From: an uncultured Eggerthellaceae bacterium
GTDB taxonomy: Bacteria; Actinomycetota; Coriobacteriia; Coriobacteriales; Eggerthellaceae
Reading direction: 5' to 3'
Assembly (NCBI GenBank): GCA_910584145.1
Contig: CAJTXX010000002.1
Coordinates: 21,633 to 85,632, forward strand
Length of the DNA stretch: 64,000 nucleotides
Each line of letters opens with the position of its first letter. Position 1 is the stretch's first letter. The notes under the pieces were generated by a model. The model ran no database searches. It was given only the letters and a program-made list of their open reading frames with translations, and had not been told where the DNA came from. A program made the translations under genes and the position numbers. Below, piece by piece: positions 63,247 through 64,000 of the stretch.

Positions 63247-64000
63247 ATGCAGAAGCTCGAAGATATCCTGAAGAAGTGGGAGCCGGTCATCGGCTTGGAG
63301 ATCCATGCCGAGCTGACCACGCTGAACACGAAGATGTTCTGCGGCTGCAAGCTGGAGTTCGGCGCCGCGCCCAACACGCATACCTGCCCGGTGTGCTTGG
63401 GGCTGCCGGGCGCGCTGCCCGTGCCGAACCGCGCTGCCATCGAGAGCATCGTGCTGGCTGGCCTGGCCACGAACTGCGACATAGAGAAGCATTCCATGTT
63501 CTATCGCAAGAACTACATGTATCCCGACATGGCGAAGAACTTCCAGACCACGCAGGGCCCCATCGCCTTCTGCATGCGCGGGCACCTCGACCTGGATGTG
63601 GACGGCGCGAACGCGAGCGAGCGCTACGGGCTCGCCGACCTGCGCCCGGGGCAGAGCGAGGGCAACATCACCCGTACCGAGGATGGCTATGTGGCGCATG
63701 TGGGCATCACGCGCATCCATATGGAGGAGGATGCGGGCAAGATGGTGCACATCGGCGGCGGTGAGGGCCGCATCGCCGGTGCCACGCATTCGCTGGTCGA
63801 TTACAACCGCGCCGGCACGCCGCTGATCGAGCTGGTCACCGAGCCCGATCTGCGCACGCCCGAAGAAGCGCGCCTGTTCATGCAGAAGCTGCGCCAGATA
63901 TACCTGGCGCTCGGCATCTCCGACTGCTCCATGGAGGAGGGCTCCCTGCGCTGCGACGGCAACGTGTCGCTGCGCCGCCGCGGCACCACCGCGTTCGGCA
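63247..64000 (+). CDS. gatB: Glutamyl/aspartyl-tRNA amidotransferase subunit B, 5' part (cut by window)
   Basis: The frame from ATG 63247 is open to the window end, giving 251 residues of a protein normally near 480. EPVIGLEIHAEL is the GatB N terminus. Zinc ligands appear as CGC near residue 33 and CPVC near 48, and YPDMAKNFQ, RIHMEEDAGKM and DYNRAGTPLIELVTEPD follow. It begins one base after the gatA stop. The tRNA-binding tail is outside the window. Confidence 0.95.
   Translation, partial: MQKLEDILKKWEPVIGLEIHAELTTLNTKMFCGCKLEFGAAPNTHTCPVCLGLPGALPVPNRAAIESIVLAGLATNCDIEKHSMFYRKNYMYPDMAKNFQTTQGPIAFCMRGHLDLDVDGANASERYGLADLRPGQSEGNITRTEDGYVAHVGITRIHMEEDAGKMVHIGGGEGRIAGATHSLVDYNRAGTPLIELVTEPDLRTPEEARLFMQKLRQIYLALGISDCSMEEGSLRCDGNVSLRRRGTTAFG

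Overview
The window is high-GC, gene-dense bacterial chromosome with frequent GTG starts, a fused secDF, a single complete F-type ATP synthase operon, gatCAB, and two Tat-exported molybdopterin oxidoreductase modules. Together with an actinobacterial-style LAXTG sorting signal, this suggests an anaerobic gut-type actinobacterium of the class Coriobacteriia (Eggerthella/Slackia/Adlercreutzia-like). That placement is inference from gene content; no rRNA is present. No tRNA, rRNA, CRISPR array or complete insertion sequence was seen.

Layout. (1) Bases 2-6874 hold a cell-surface locus: alternating secreted proteins and small membrane-anchored paralogues, ending in a 1421-residue repeat protein with a LAQTG sorting signal. 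(2) Bases 6955-11090 hold queuosine tRNA-modification genes on both strands (queA, a 66-residue coiled-coil protein, queH, a HAD hydrolase, tgt), followed by an MFS transporter, an APH-fold kinase-like protein and a tyrosine-phosphatase-like protein. (3) Bases 14598-17802 hold secDF and a DUF1292 protein. (4) Bases 17938-25359 hold a fused dual ECF-type ATPase on the minus strand, then two flavoproteins, the second fused to a Sua5/YrdC domain, then rpiB, glyA and a dCMP deaminase gene. (5) Bases 25360-25981 are a long spacer with parS-like sites. (6) Bases 25982-33036 hold the ATP synthase operon in canonical a-c-b-delta-alpha-gamma-beta-epsilon order. (7) Bases 33141-43515 hold an EEP-family hydrolase, glpK, dnaE, a second parS-bearing spacer, truA, an NSS transporter and ychF. 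(8) Bases 43874-59849 hold a respiratory block: a membrane HTH regulator, a TorD-like chaperone, a Crp/Fnr regulator, an MFS transporter, a DmsABC-like operon, an NrfD-like protein with a GntR regulator and a slipin, a toxin-antitoxin pair, and a second molybdoenzyme/ferredoxin/NrfD operon. (9) Bases 59982-61232 encode a DUF4143-type ATPase, and 61435-64000 hold gatC, gatA and the start of gatB, cut by the window edge.

How the parts fit. The ATP synthase and the two molybdoenzyme operons are the energy core. The molybdoenzymes would reduce extracytoplasmic acceptors, taking electrons from quinol through membrane NrfD/DmsC anchors and four-cluster ferredoxin subunits. Several regulators sit beside them. 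The queuosine genes, Sua5 domain, truA and gatCAB are translation quality functions.

The most unusual signals are non-coding or architectural. Two spacers 14 kb apart share a parS-bearing cassette. A perfect long hairpin element occurs once between genes and once inside the coding sequence of the fused ECF ATPase, where it encodes the interdomain linker. A second, unrelated palindrome sits in frame inside queH. A flavoprotein is fused to a Sua5/YrdC domain exactly where a separate sua5 gene is expected. The surface locus repeats a secreted-protein plus membrane-protein unit that I cannot assign to a described system.
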